From Lichtheimia corymbifera B2541 (Eukaryota; Mucoromycota; Mucoromycetes; Mucorales; Lichtheimiaceae): a stretch of DNA of 64,000 nucleotides. This document shows positions 42,577 through 54,050 of this stretch, one piece after another. The notes beneath the pieces were generated by a model. It saw only the letters and a list, made by a program, of their open reading frames with translations. It did no database searches and was not told where the DNA came from. Numbering within the stretch: position 1 is the stretch's first letter; every line of letters begins with the position of its first letter. The DNA is taken from positions 62,001-126,000 of the forward strand of contig JNEU01001160.1 in NCBI GenBank assembly GCA_000697475.1, in the 5' to 3' direction. Both the position numbers and the translations under genes were made by a program.

Positions 42577-43308
42577 CTATTGCCGCATGACAATCTCCTT
42601 CTCCAAGTCTGAAAAGATATCAATGCCTGCTTCTAATGAATCAATCAACAACGTCAATTGTGACGCATCAAAGTTCGGTTCCTAGATGTCATCGTGGTAA
42701 GTTTCGTTGATAACATAGAGATTCTATTTATAATAATGCTCACTCACCTGCCGAATCTTGTCGAGATCTGTGCTAAAAGCCTGAGTTACTTTGCCCATGT
42801 ATCGATCTCTGAAGGTGGATGGTTTGTCGTCTGCTTGGTTGGTATCTGGTATCCGTTCTTCATTATCCACATCCATAGTGCCATCATCTGCTGGTCTATC
42901 ATCCTCGCTCATGGCTTCATTCTCTTCGTCTTCTTCGTTGTCCGTGCTGTCACTATCACTGGCTGATCCTTCCTTCATTTCTCGAATAGCTTCTTCAAGT
43001 GCTGAAGACTTGACCTGTTGCTCAAAGTCGTCGAGTAAAGCTTCCACCTCTGAACAATATCAGTTAGATTTCTATTCCTTCGGATCGTATCCAGCGTAGT
43101 CATTTACCTAGCTCATGGTCTTGATTATCGTCGATCTGTCAACGATCGCTTCATTAGCTACAAGAAACATAATAAACCTGCTTATATTATATATACATAC
43201 CTCGCGATCAGGCTGTGTCTCATTGTCATCCTCTACAACGCGTTTGGGTTTCTTGTTGTTGTGTGGTGGTGCATTTTTTTGTTGACGTTTTCTGCTTGCC
43301 TTTGCCAT
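42577..43308 (-). CDS. RSA3: Ribosome assembly protein Rsa3
   Basis: Nucleolar factor in early 60S assembly, working with the DEAD-box helicase Dbp6 in yeast. Exons 43308-43201, 43135-43108, 43049-42748, 42681-42577; 180 aa. The basic N-terminus (MAKASRKRQQKNAPPHNNKK) and acidic middle (SDSDSTDNEEDEENEAMSED) precede the diagnostic C-terminal domain: RYMGKVTQAFSTDLDKIRQE, PNFDASQLTLLIDSLEAGID, IFSDLEKEIV. The second exon is 28 nt. Length is slightly below the yeast protein. Confidence 0.88.
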
Positions 43309-44627
43309 GGTTGTGTTTGATAGAGAAAAAGAAAGAAGCGGGTTGGATAACCGGCACTCGGAAATTCCACCGTCTTCATGCAAACACCCTCTCCCCCTTT
43401 GATCTTGACTTTTACCACCTGGTTGGTCTAAGCCATATCCATATCCAAGAACGTGGTTGACGAGCCTTTCTTAAAGATCTCTTTCCTGCTGGCTATTACA
43501 ACTGTTGGGGGAGGATACGATCCATCACTAGAGCTTTGCTAATATCGCGAATGCTTTGATGACTAAAAACTTACCTTCGAAAGAAAGCAATCCATCGCTC
43601 CTTGTAAAAAGCCCCTTTTGAGATAGAGAATCAATTTTTTGTTCCAAGATAACAACCTACAGTGGCCATAATTTCAGCTTCATTGTTTCGTGTTCCTGCT
43701 CCTAACAGCTTCTCATCGATGGACATATAAAGAAACCTAGGCTTCATTGTATAATATACAGTAGCTTCCTAATATAAGAATAATGAAGCACAGTGAAATC
43801 GAAGCAAACCCCATTGCTTCTACCTTTTTTTACGTCACCTTTTCACCCACAAAGCACATAATAAAGATTATCCCTATCAAGGTGTGCAATGTCGATCATT
43901 CATATGGCTTGTATAGATGTATACACCTGCATGCTGCTATTTATTATTCCTGCCATGCAATTCATTGTACACCACCTAGGAGAAAGTAGCTACTTGCTCC
44001 ATCCATGTTTCTTTGCAGGTATCATCATTAGCTGTTGTCATGAATGACATTCCCAGTTCTAGTAATGTACAGACAAGGTTTGCAGATCACCGAGTACACA
44101 TCATTTAAAAAGTGCCTCGTCTGAAAAGCAATGGGCAGGTTTTGTGTGACATTGTCAAACCACGCGGGAGCCAACGATCAATAATGAGGAGTGATAACTC
44201 CGTTAAATGGAAGAGCTTATTGCTCATTTGATCATGTCTCCCTTGCCGCCATAGCCATAAGATAAAAAGGGGTTACAAAGCAAAGGGAGAAAAAGTGGTG
44301 CTATTCGACAAACAAAATGATGTGATTAGGTTGATGAGATGAATGATGAAGATGCCGCAACACGCGTGCCCTGAACTGTGTTGGTGGTAGCACATTTGCA
44401 TCAAAAAGGTTAACAACTCATGTGAAACCATCCTTGATCAATATAAAAAGAAGCCATGTTTTTTGTTTTGATGAATTCCTTTTTTTATTCAACGTGGCTA
44501 AGACACACACACGCACTGTGTTTTTGTTTTCCTTGGCTACATGCAGCATTCTTTTATATAACGGCATATACTACGACTATTACTACTAGTAACAACAACA
44601 ACAACAATCCACCAGTATAATTACATC
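43309..44627. other. Intergenic, RSA3 and RasGEF promoters
   Basis: 1.3 kb between divergent genes. The first part should be the RSA3 promoter. A TATAAAAAG at about 44441-44449 and the repeat-rich leader (CACACAC, ACAACAACA at 44505-44610) precede the RasGEF ATG. No gene or RNA recognised. Confidence 0.45.
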
Positions 44628-47600
44628 ATGTCATCACCGATACCCTCTCAGCATGATCAGCATCCAGTATCTCCTTGGACACGCACAATGGATCGATTGT
44701 ATACTCCCAGTCCCACGCCTGCTGATAGCATCAATGCAAATGACACACCTCTTTTTGGGTAAGTGCAACAAAGGAGCGCGCGGGTTCTTGGGTGATGGGA
44801 GGTGGATAAAAAAAAGTTTGGCGTATTTAAACTATGCTCTTTCTTCTTTCAACTCATTTATTACTGCTTTATTTGCATATCATTTCATACGACGGGCGAC
44901 AATCGTATTAGCATGGGCAATGAGGGTGATGAGAAGCACCAGCAACAGCACGGCGGTGGGTCCGTGACAACCGAGATGCCGCTTGGACAAGAATCAGCCA
45001 TACCAGCACCACGCCGAAAACGCAACAACTCCTTGATTCCTCCCGAGTTGATGAATGACAATAGCGAAGGTGGACGTGAACGTGCAGCACTTGCAACCGT
45101 GTTTGGTGTACGCGAATATACAGAGTCCAAGATATTCTGGGAACGACAGGTTGCAGCATACCATGAAGGGCCTATCAGCACTAGCACCGGTTCACATTCG
45201 GCTACAGGATCAGACGACAACAACAACAATAATCACTTGGCACCAGCAGCAGAAGATGGCTTTGTTTCTATCACGAGCAAATCTATTGTCAGTAGTCCTA
45301 TTGGAGGAACATCTACACGAGAAAAGAGGAAAAGTGGTGCTTCAATTACCCATTTGGTCGACTCAGTCTTTGATAGCAATGCATCTTCTACTACTGCAAC
45401 GGTTCCCCTGACGACTACAACTCCTCCTCCTCCACCCGTTGCTACAGACAACCAGCTTCAACATTCAACCATAACATCATCATCAGCAGCATCACCAAAT
45501 TTCTCTTTGCCTGATATTCCAGTGGTCAGCAGCGAGTTTAATGATTTGATGGTTATGAGCAGTAAGAGCATCAGTACCAGAGCGGCTCGTATTGAACGAC
45601 CTTCCACAGCACCACCCTTATCAGTATTGACAACTTTTCAACCACGAGCATCATCAGTAGCATCTTCATCCTTGTCAGGTCTTACTTTGGATCATGAGGT
45701 GGTATCGATTGCAGGATCTGAACAGCACCAGCATATGAGTGATATGACACCACCTTTGGTATTCACGGAGCCTCCTGCCATTTTCGATCTCTTATTATCC
45801 GATGATGATGAACGTATCGTTGTTTGGGGTCCTGATCCACAAGCTGTATCTGCTTCTATGGCAACTACCACAATTGCAGGAAAGACAATTCCGTCATCAC
45901 CGTCACCACCACAACCACCTGGAGCAGCATCCACAGCATCTTTTGCATCTACACAAACAGCACCTCCCAATATTAAAGGCTTCTCATCTAACACTACCAC
46001 TACCGCCACAGTATCCAATCCTACTCCACCTGCTGCTGCTGATACATCTAAACAACGACGCAGGGGTCGATGGTCAGGGCAACTGTTACCAGATGGATTC
46101 AAACTTGTTTCCAAATCATCATTACCCTTAAGGAGAAACAGACCACATTCCCAGCTTGCATCCTCGACCAATGATGATGTACGTGAATCCATCCTCTTCA
46201 AGTTTGCAAAGAGACATGGTCGCAAAGACAAGCATCGAGATTTGCATGACAGCAACAACAACACTGGCCACACACAACTTGCAAAGCTACCCAAAGTGAT
46301 TGAAGCTGCTACCATTGAAAAGCTTGTTGAGAAGCTTACAAACACATTAGGTAAGCTTTTTGGGGTCGTTGGGGGGGGATAAAAGTCGTTGGATTAACAC
46401 ATCACATCACATAGACTATACATTCATGACCGACTTTTTCCTCACCTATCGAGCATTCATTTCTCCTACACAATTATGCAAGTTACTCACATTGCGGTTT
46501 CGATGGGCTCTTCAAAACGACGACGAATGCAGGCGTATTGTACGCATACGGTTAGTATAAATCAATTGCTGCATTCACCACATCTTGATACTAAGGTTTA
46601 CTTTATATTAGTACGTTTGTGGTGCTACGACATTGGCTTCTCAACTATTTCGTGCACGATTTTATCCCATGCCGAGAATTGCGTGTGTACCTGACCTCGT
46701 TCCTGAATGAGCTGCCTTATCACCGACTCATCCGCAATTCGCCACGTGACCAGCGTATTGTCAAGAGCTTAAAGCGTGTGGTGCGACGACTCAAAAAAGT
46801 GTATTATGTAAGCTCATCAGCGTCTGAAAGAGTCAAGGTGATCCCACCACCACCGCCTACTGAAGACCAAGAACGCATTGAAGAAATGGTACGAGCCAAG
46901 TTGGCACAAAGTTCAATTCGTCGAAAGACAGCGTTAGTGAGCAGTATGAACGTGAGTGATCGGCATCATGGCAACATGGCTGTTCAAGATACAAGATTGG
47001 CACCTGTCGTGGTGGTTGGTAGTGTACGTACTACCAAAGGAGGATCAAGTGGGAGAGGAATCAGCGGTGCAGCAAGTCCTATGGATATGTCACGTGCTTC
47101 ACCCACGACAGGCGTACGACGTAACATGTCAAGCACATCCATCCCGAGATTCCGACGCCGTGATCAACGACAAGAAATTGAAGCTGTAAAGTCATCGTAT
47201 ATGAAGCGTATGGAACAACAAAGACGTGCCATGTCTGTGGATCTCAATACAACATCATCCAGTCTCAAAGAAGCACCACCCACACCCATCCCACAAGAAG
47301 AAGACGAAGAAGAACAACCACAACAGCAAACGAGAGTGCTTGAAAGCTCACGATCCAGCGTGTTGACGGATGATTCATTGGAAAGTGCGCTTTCACCTGG
47401 TACAACGGATGTTGAAATGAGCTCTGATGACGATGATGATGATGAAGAAGAAACCAGTGATGAAGACGAGGATGAGGATGACAAGCAACTGGTGGAAAAA
47501 TTGGAAACTGAGCGAGAACGACGCGAAAAAGAAGAGGAGATGAACCGAGCCGAGTTTTTTGCATCAACGCGTGCTACCAGTGAACCCTCTTCACCTACAC

Positions 47601-49045
47601 CTGATTCACCTACTTTACGTGAAAGGAAGCTCTTGCATCGATCTCAGCATATTGTCAACTCTTTGCCACCTATGCCAAACCAAGAAGATGCAACAGACCA
47701 ACAAATGCAGTTACAAGAAGTGGAGAGCACAGTTGAAAGTGATGCTGCAAGCAAGAGTCGTCGTTCAGTCAGCGTTGCTGCAGAATCCAAAAGCTTGCCC
47801 GATCGTGTGGCACGACCTTCCTTAGCATCTTTGAATGATGATGCCAAAATGTCCTCTATTTCACATCCTGATATGCCACACCAGCAACCTACTTCAACTA
47901 CGAGTCCTACACGCATTGTTGAGCTTGATTTGCCCAAACCACATATTCCATCGAGTCTACCACCTTCAGAATCGCCTTCGAGACGTACATCAGCAGTTTA
48001 CCCAAAGTCATTTATCTTGTATTATCGATCAGAGCGTATGGCCAAGCAATTGTGTCTTATCGAAGCACAAGCACTGCTTGGTATTGATTGGGAAGAGATG
48101 GTGCATTGCCGTTGGACAAAGATGCCTGCTACCAGCACCGGCATGGGTGACGAGTACAGTGAATATACCGATGATTTGGATGATCCTGATATCAACTATA
48201 CACGCCGCACACGACAAATGCAACTTGCACGACGTGAACATGAAGGCGGTATTGAGCAAGTGATCAAGCGCTTCAACGACGTATGCCAGTGGGTGGCCAG
48301 TGAGATTGTGCATACACGAGCATTGGATGAGCGTGTCAAGGTGGTGGAAAAGTTTATTCGATTAGCACAGGTATGTCTTTTCTTTATGAACCTCTATACA
48401 CAGTGCTTATTGGAAACAAAATAGAAATGCAAGCTGTATTGTAACTTTGCTACCTTGGTCCAAATCCTCCTTGGATTGCAGTCGCCAGCAGTATCACGAC
48501 TCCGCAAAACATGGGATAGAGTGGGCTCGAATGAGATGCGTATCCTGGATCAGTTATCAGCGTTTACATCACCCATGAAGAATTGGAAACATATTCGGGA
48601 TAGCATGACTGAGGTAGCTGAGGAATACGGTATGTCCCCTGTGGAAGTGCAGGTTGAAATGCCAGGCACCAACCATCATGGATTCGGCAAAAGCAAGATC
48701 AAGATTCCCTTTGGTGGATGCATCCCATTCCTTGGTATTTACCTTTCCGACCTTGTTTTTAATTCGGAGCAACCTCCCTATTTGCAACCCTCGCATGACC
48801 ATCATCGCATTTACTATGCAAATAACCGCACCATGTCCATTACGCCATCACTGCTCAAACAGCCACTCGTCAACTTTCGAAAGCATCGTATCACTGCCAC
48901 CGTCATCAAGCGTGTGCTCACTTTTCAAAATTTGGCACGTCGTTACTCTTTTGAAAGAGATGATGAGCTTTACTTTTTATGCGCTGAAGTGCGTGCATCT
49001 GACCCAGATACCATTCGAAAGCTTAGCCATACCATTGAACCTTAG
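44628..49045 (+). CDS. Large Ras guanine-nucleotide exchange factor (RasGEF_N + CDC25 domain)
   Basis: Activates a Ras-family GTPase by promoting GDP release. Exons 44628-44758, 44912-46350, 46415-46550, 46612-48370, 48425-49045; 1361 aa. The first ~520 residues are Ser/Thr/Pro-rich. RasGEF_N begins at 46415 (YTFMTDFFLTYRAFISP) and continues RTFVVLRHWLLNYFVHDF across a 61-nt intron. A linker of about 350 residues follows, with an acidic run near 47420-47490 and coiled segments. The CDC25 catalytic domain starts near 48010 (ERMAKQLCLIEAQALLGIDW), then LRKTWDRVGSNEMRILDQL and GGCIPFLGIYLSDLVF, to the C-terminus. The long gap between the two parts recalls Lte1-type proteins more than Cdc25; no SH3 domain is seen. 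A GTATGT at about 48630 is probably not used, since the frame reads through with good similarity. Confidence 0.92.
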
Positions 49046-50364
49046 TTTATCCCATCCATATACTTTATTCCCTATCTACTTATTGTAATAGCTATATATT
49101 ATCATAAAACAATCATGTATTCTCAGATCGACATTGTTGTTCCGTTGTCTTTTTCGCGACTCTGGGTTTTGGAAGGGACATACTTATGACACCTATAATC
49201 AAAAAATCACCTTTTTTCATGAGGCAGGTGGATTTATCAGCTGTGTTTCCATCACTTCGACTAGGCGCTCCAAGATGCTTGACCACTTTATCAGTTTGAT
49301 CAATCAACCATGAGACCGTATCCTATATGATGTGCTCAAAGCCCCGTCCGAAGCATGTGTTGACAAATCCTTGTCCACAAGCTGCTTGATCAATGCAAAG
49401 ACGGGAAGATCAAGCAGCCTCTTTTGGATATCACGACGCTCATCGGCAATGAGACGAATATAGCAGTAGTTGGCAATGTCAAATTGAACGGTATCATGAC
49501 GAATATGGCGGATCTCTTATCATCATCAATTGCAAAAGGCAACAAGTCCCTTTAAGTTTCAGCCTTGCGAGCCGTACTCCACCCAGAACCCAAAAACTTT
49601 GCTTTCGCTAAGATCCCGAGCAAGCCTTAAGAGTCAAGCAAGACTGTTGCAAAGAACATCCAAGCACGACTTGACTCGCATGACATAACAAAGATGTAAT
49701 CTAATAAAGAGTCATTTTCACCCTTACTGTAGACAATAAACCAATTTGGATTTTGCACAATCAACATATATAATAGATGTCTTATAAATCCCTTTTACGT
49801 ACTTCACCGATAAATCACGCTCCTCGTCTCATTTGCGCTATTACTCAATGCTCTTCTTCCTTGAGCCATCATTTTCAGGAATACAAATGCATGTTCTTTG
49901 TTGTTGACGGTTGGCGAAGCATTCACTATTGTGATGAATACCCGATCCCAGCACATCGATATTCAAGAACGACTGACTTGAGTGTATTTAGCGCCATTTA
50001 CTGCTCAACTAAAAAGTGACATGTTATTCATGCAGTGACATTATTTAGCTGCCAAAGGATGAAGAGGGAGAATGGTGGGCTTTCAAATATGTATTCATGC
50101 AGCAGCGGCAATGAGTGGCACACACATGCTCTCTCTCTTTCAAAAGCATATAGCACCACTTTTTATTAATACACTCACTCTCCACACGACTCTTTCCATA
50201 TCAGTCTACCTTATGTTTTGACCCCTTTTCTACGTTCTTTTCCGCGGTCGGGCCCCAACAATCTCACTCCTTTGTGTTTCTTCTTTTCCTCTTTCTCCTT
50301 TCTCATCACACACACATTCCCTTTTTCTCTCTCCCATCTATCCACTCCATCTCGACCATTGTTC
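49046..50364. other. Intergenic with decayed coding segment, F-box/WD40 promoter
   Basis: 1.3 kb. The 49.1-49.7 kb part holds protein-like but broken frames (annotated separately). An 80-codon + strand ORF at 49777-50019 has no recognisable similarity. A CT-rich leader (50160-50360) precedes the F-box/WD40 ATG. Confidence 0.45.
49113..49530 (-). pseudogene. Possible decayed gene fragment, minus strand
   Basis: A minus-strand frame from about 49515 reads RHIRHDTVQFDIANYCYIRL, IADERRDIQKRLLDLPVFAL, IKQL, a soluble, helix-rich composition. With an intron (donor GTGGAC near 49380, acceptor ATATAG near 49325) it could continue DTVSWLIDQTDKVVKHLG to a stop at 49113. Upstream is blocked by stops. 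The + strand of the same DNA is also open (LLDITTLIGNETNIAVVGNV), so orientation is uncertain. I recognise no family; either a remnant or an unannotated short gene. Confidence 0.3.
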
Positions 50365-52212
50365 ATGGATGTAAATGGATCTTCCCATGACATCAGTCCT
50401 CCTGCGACACCTCCCAACTTTTTCACCACAGCACCACCGTTATCACCACCTTTAGCGAGAGCAGTTTTATTGAATACCAAGTCTTCATCCTACAGCAGTG
50501 GTGGTGATAAAGAGATCAATGGTGATGATGATGATGATACACGTCTTGCCACCCTCTTTACCGATGAACAACAAAGCACCATAATACAATTCAAGACACT
50601 CTTTCAACAACTCACGTCTCAACAAAAACAATATTTATTATACGAGATTGTCAACTGCTGTGACAGTACCCAGCTGACGTATCTCAACGATATCATTGCT
50701 CCTCGCCTCAAGATCGACTTTTTGAAGGAGTTGCCTATTGAAATATCGCTTCATGTATTATCCTTTATCGATGATCCAAAGACTTTGGCGCGTGCATCGT
50801 GTGTATCCACCTTCTGGAACTCATTACTCAAGGATGAAGCCACGTGGAAGCTGTTGTGCATGAAACACCAATACAACCGCCGACGTAATTCCAGTATCTC
50901 TGGTGGCGAATTGCTGGACCCTCCCAGTCGTCGACTCAACTTTTCGTATCGTGAATACTTTAAGCGCAAGTACAACATCGCTTCAGCATGGGCGCATGGT
51001 GGCCACGTCAAGGTGGTCGAGGATGGCTTTGGTGACGTCTTGGTGACATCGTTGCAGTTCGATGATAAATACATTGTCGTTGGCTGCGACAACCATCGAA
51101 TCGAAGTCTTTGATACTCAAACAGCACGCAAGATTCGTACACTGGAAGGACATGAAGGTGGTGTATGGGCATTGCACTTTAAAGGCGGTGAATGGCATGA
51201 TCCAGAACGTGTACTTGTCTCTGGTGCCTGCGATCGGTAATAATTGCGTGTCTCTATGCTGTATGTGAAACGTTGGCTGATATTTCTTGTATTATTATAC
51301 AGCGATGTGCGAGTTTGGAATTTGGACACGGGTCGTCTTAAGCATGTGCTGCGAGGACATACTTCCACGGTGCGGTGTCTCAAGATGAGGGACAAACGTA
51401 TTGCCGTGACAGGCTCAAGAGACGCAACGGTGCGTGTATGGGATATCCAAAGGGGTGTTATGCTGCATCTCCTGCATGGGCATCAAACAAGTGTACGTTG
51501 CTTGGATATCAGTGGCGATATTGTAGCTTCAGGATCATACGACTCGACCGCACGATTATGGGATTTACGTACAGGCAGATGTCAACACGTGCTTGAAGGA
51601 CATTATTCACAAATCTACGCTATTGCCTTTGATGGTCATCGTGTCGTTACTGGTTCTCTTGATTCGAATATCCGTGTTTGGTCACCAGAAACAGGTCAAT
51701 GCCTGGCAACTCTTCATGGCCATACTTCACTTGTCGGACAGCTTCAATTAAGCGGGAATACGCTTGTTAGCGGTGGATCGGATGGATGCTTACGCATGTG
51801 GGATTTACAACATTACGAATGCGTCGAACAAGTATCAGCTCATGACAACTCAGTGACTTGTCTTCAATTCGATGATCGCCGCATGATCAGTGCTGGGAAT
51901 GATGGTCGGATCAAATTGTGGGATATGCGTCAAGGTCAATTCATTCGTCAAATGAGTCAACCCTCAATGACAGTATGGGCCATTCAATTCAATGATACAC
52001 GAGCCGTCATGTTGATGCGAAGAACACGCCCTGATCAACCCAATCATTGGCAAACCATCATGGAAGTGCACGAATTTGATATATTGCAGCATCACGACGA
52101 CACTACCACTTCTACTACTACATCAGATCGCAACACTCTTATGGCGCCCTATTCGGCATCTTTTTCGTCCTTATCATCCTCCTCAATCATGGACACAGAC
52201 GAGTTGATTTAA
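50365..52212 (+). CDS. F-box / WD40-repeat protein, Cdc4/Fbxw7 type
   Basis: Substrate-recognition subunit of an SCF ubiquitin ligase. Exons 50365-51236 and 51303-52212; 593 aa. The N-terminus is Ser/Pro-rich with a short acidic run (DDDDD). The F-box region is at about 50718-50860 (FLKELPIEISLHVLSFIDDP, LARASCVSTFWNSLL). WD40 repeats start with GHVKVVEDGFGDVLVTSLQF and end each blade with the usual W-D pair: DVRVWNLDTG, TVRVWDIQRG, TARLWDLRTG, NIRVWSPETG, CLRMWDLQHY, RIKLWDMRQG. The propeller has about seven or eight blades. The GCDNHRIEVFDT blade is characteristic of fungal Cdc4-like proteins; Met30-type is the alternative. The C-terminal tail is Ser/Thr-rich. The upstream TTG/ATG at 50214-50218 is followed by a stop or lacks ATG, so 50365 is the start. 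Confidence 0.92.
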
Positions 52213-52501
52213 GCGCTCACTACTTATACCACAAGATCTCCCCCTCCTTGTATTCCATATCCATCATCATATCACCACCCATTACATAGTCGTCTTCCCC
52301 CCTTTGTGTACAATCCTTTCTCTAGTTCTTCCTTCATTTTCTTTCTTCTAGCAGCATTTTCTTCTTCTCTTTCACACACACGCACACGCTTATCTTAAAT
52401 TTGCATTGACATGATTTGGAAAATACATTGATAGTGGATCTTTCCATGGATATAATAACTCTTTCATTTCACCCTTATATTAACTAAAATGATGCCCAGT
52501 G

Positions 52502-54050
52502 TTAAGGATTACCACCGACACCCTAGATACATAGGACATAGTATAAGACATAATGCAGCGAAACGATATTGGCTTTCTTGTTACCTTGTGATTAAATGCA
52601 AACCACCAAATGAGGAAGGCAGCCACAATAAGCAGGATGAGGACTATAATGAAGCAACACCATTTTTTCTAATGGAGACAATGAATCAGCATAATGAACG
52701 ACAAGGGGCCACCCATTATTGACTCACCGCTCTTGTACGCTTTGCAATCTTGATAGCATCATCTACGTGATGCACGCCTTTTTCGATATCACCAGCAGCT
52801 GTTTCAGCATGGTCTTCTATCTCGGTCAATGTATTGCCCTGATGTTCCACCAAGGTTTGCATATCCACAAATAATTGATGGAGTTCCAATAACGTTTTTT
52901 CAATTCGCTTAATGTCATCATGCCGTGTTTGCACTTGACTTAGCACCGATTGAGCTTGTCCGCTTCGATTACTTTTCAGTAGCTGAATGGGTGTTGTTGT
53001 GATTTAATAATTAGCCATCCAACATGAATGATGGTCAACTTACGCTTTGTGCAAAGACTTGGTTTTGCTGATCCGAATCCATAATGGCGTCGATTTCTTC
53101 TTCTGTTACATCCGGTTTGACTATAGCGTGCTATCTTGGTTAGAGGATATATGATCATGCTGTATCCATCTTCCATTACCAATACGAATTTGCCTTGCCA
53201 CTTGCTGACGATATCGTTTGGAAAATATGTTTTCCGTATTTTGGTATTGCTGGATGACATTGACAAAGTCTTGTTTCAGCCGTTGTGCTTGCATGTGTCG
53301 TATTTTACCATCAGGTCCACCACAGTGGCTCATCAATGCTATGGTTACACCTTGTTACAGCTTGGCCTCCTTTTACAATTCTTCCTCCTTCTCCCTTTCT
53401 TGAACACATACCTTGTATTCTCCGCTTGATACGATTATTTTGATCCGATATTTGATCCGCCATCACTTTGGATGCTTGAGTAATTCGAGTTGCTTGCTGA
53501 TCATTTGTGGCAGACTCCAAAGCTTGGCTGTGCAGTTGTTCTTGTCGTTCAATGTCAGTTTTTACTTGGTCAATTGCATCGCTAATTAATCCAACCTAAA
53601 AGTAAAATTGCATTTATTTATCATGCATGCTTGTAATGCACTATGCACGTATGCAACCTACCTCGGATAGATACCCATCCATCGTTGAAAGATCAGCCAC
53701 ATGATCATCTACCGGCTGCTGCTGTTGTCGTGATGGTGATGGATTTGTTGGTGTGGCCGATGCTTGTTGTTGTTGCCGTGTTGGTGTGGGTGATTGGTGT
53801 CGACGAGGACTAGTTGATCGACGATTTCCTCCTCTTGCACCACGACGAGGTCCAAAGGCTTCGGTACTATGCAAATCATTAAGAATGATATCAACCAAAT
53901 ATCAAAAACAAATCAGATCGCACCTGTCAGTGCTGGCCTATAGGTCATTCTCGAATGATCAATGGTCATGTTGGCTATATGATTCAGTCAAATGCTTACA
54001 CGCAAATCTGCCATCCGATCCCGACTAATGGTGTATCGGTCGCCAGCCAT
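52502..54050 (-). CDS. Plasma-membrane syntaxin (Sso1/2 type t-SNARE)
   Basis: Qa-SNARE that drives exocytic vesicle fusion. Exons: 54050-54000, 53937-53924, 53866-53662, 53595-53412, 53338-53180, 53120-53044, 52982-52728, 52668-52585, 52522-52502; 349 aa with no phase break. A Pro/Gln/Ser-rich N-terminal stretch precedes the Habc bundle (LSEVGLISDAIDQVKTDIER, RIKRRIQALMSHC, YQNTENIFSKRYRQQVARQI). The linker KPDVTEEEIDAIMDSDQQNQ is the syntaxin hallmark. The SNARE motif (LLELHQLFVDMQTLVEHQGN, IEDHAETAAGDIEKGVHHVD) runs into KKWCCFIIVLILLIVAAFLI, the C-terminal anchor. The second exon is only 14 nt; without it the frame fails. The last exon (21 nt, GVGGNP) could be replaced by read-through. 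Confidence 0.93.

Noticed and set aside
45692..46345. 217-codon minus-strand frame
   Set aside because: Antisense to the Ser/Thr/Pro-rich part of the RasGEF; no splice or start signals.
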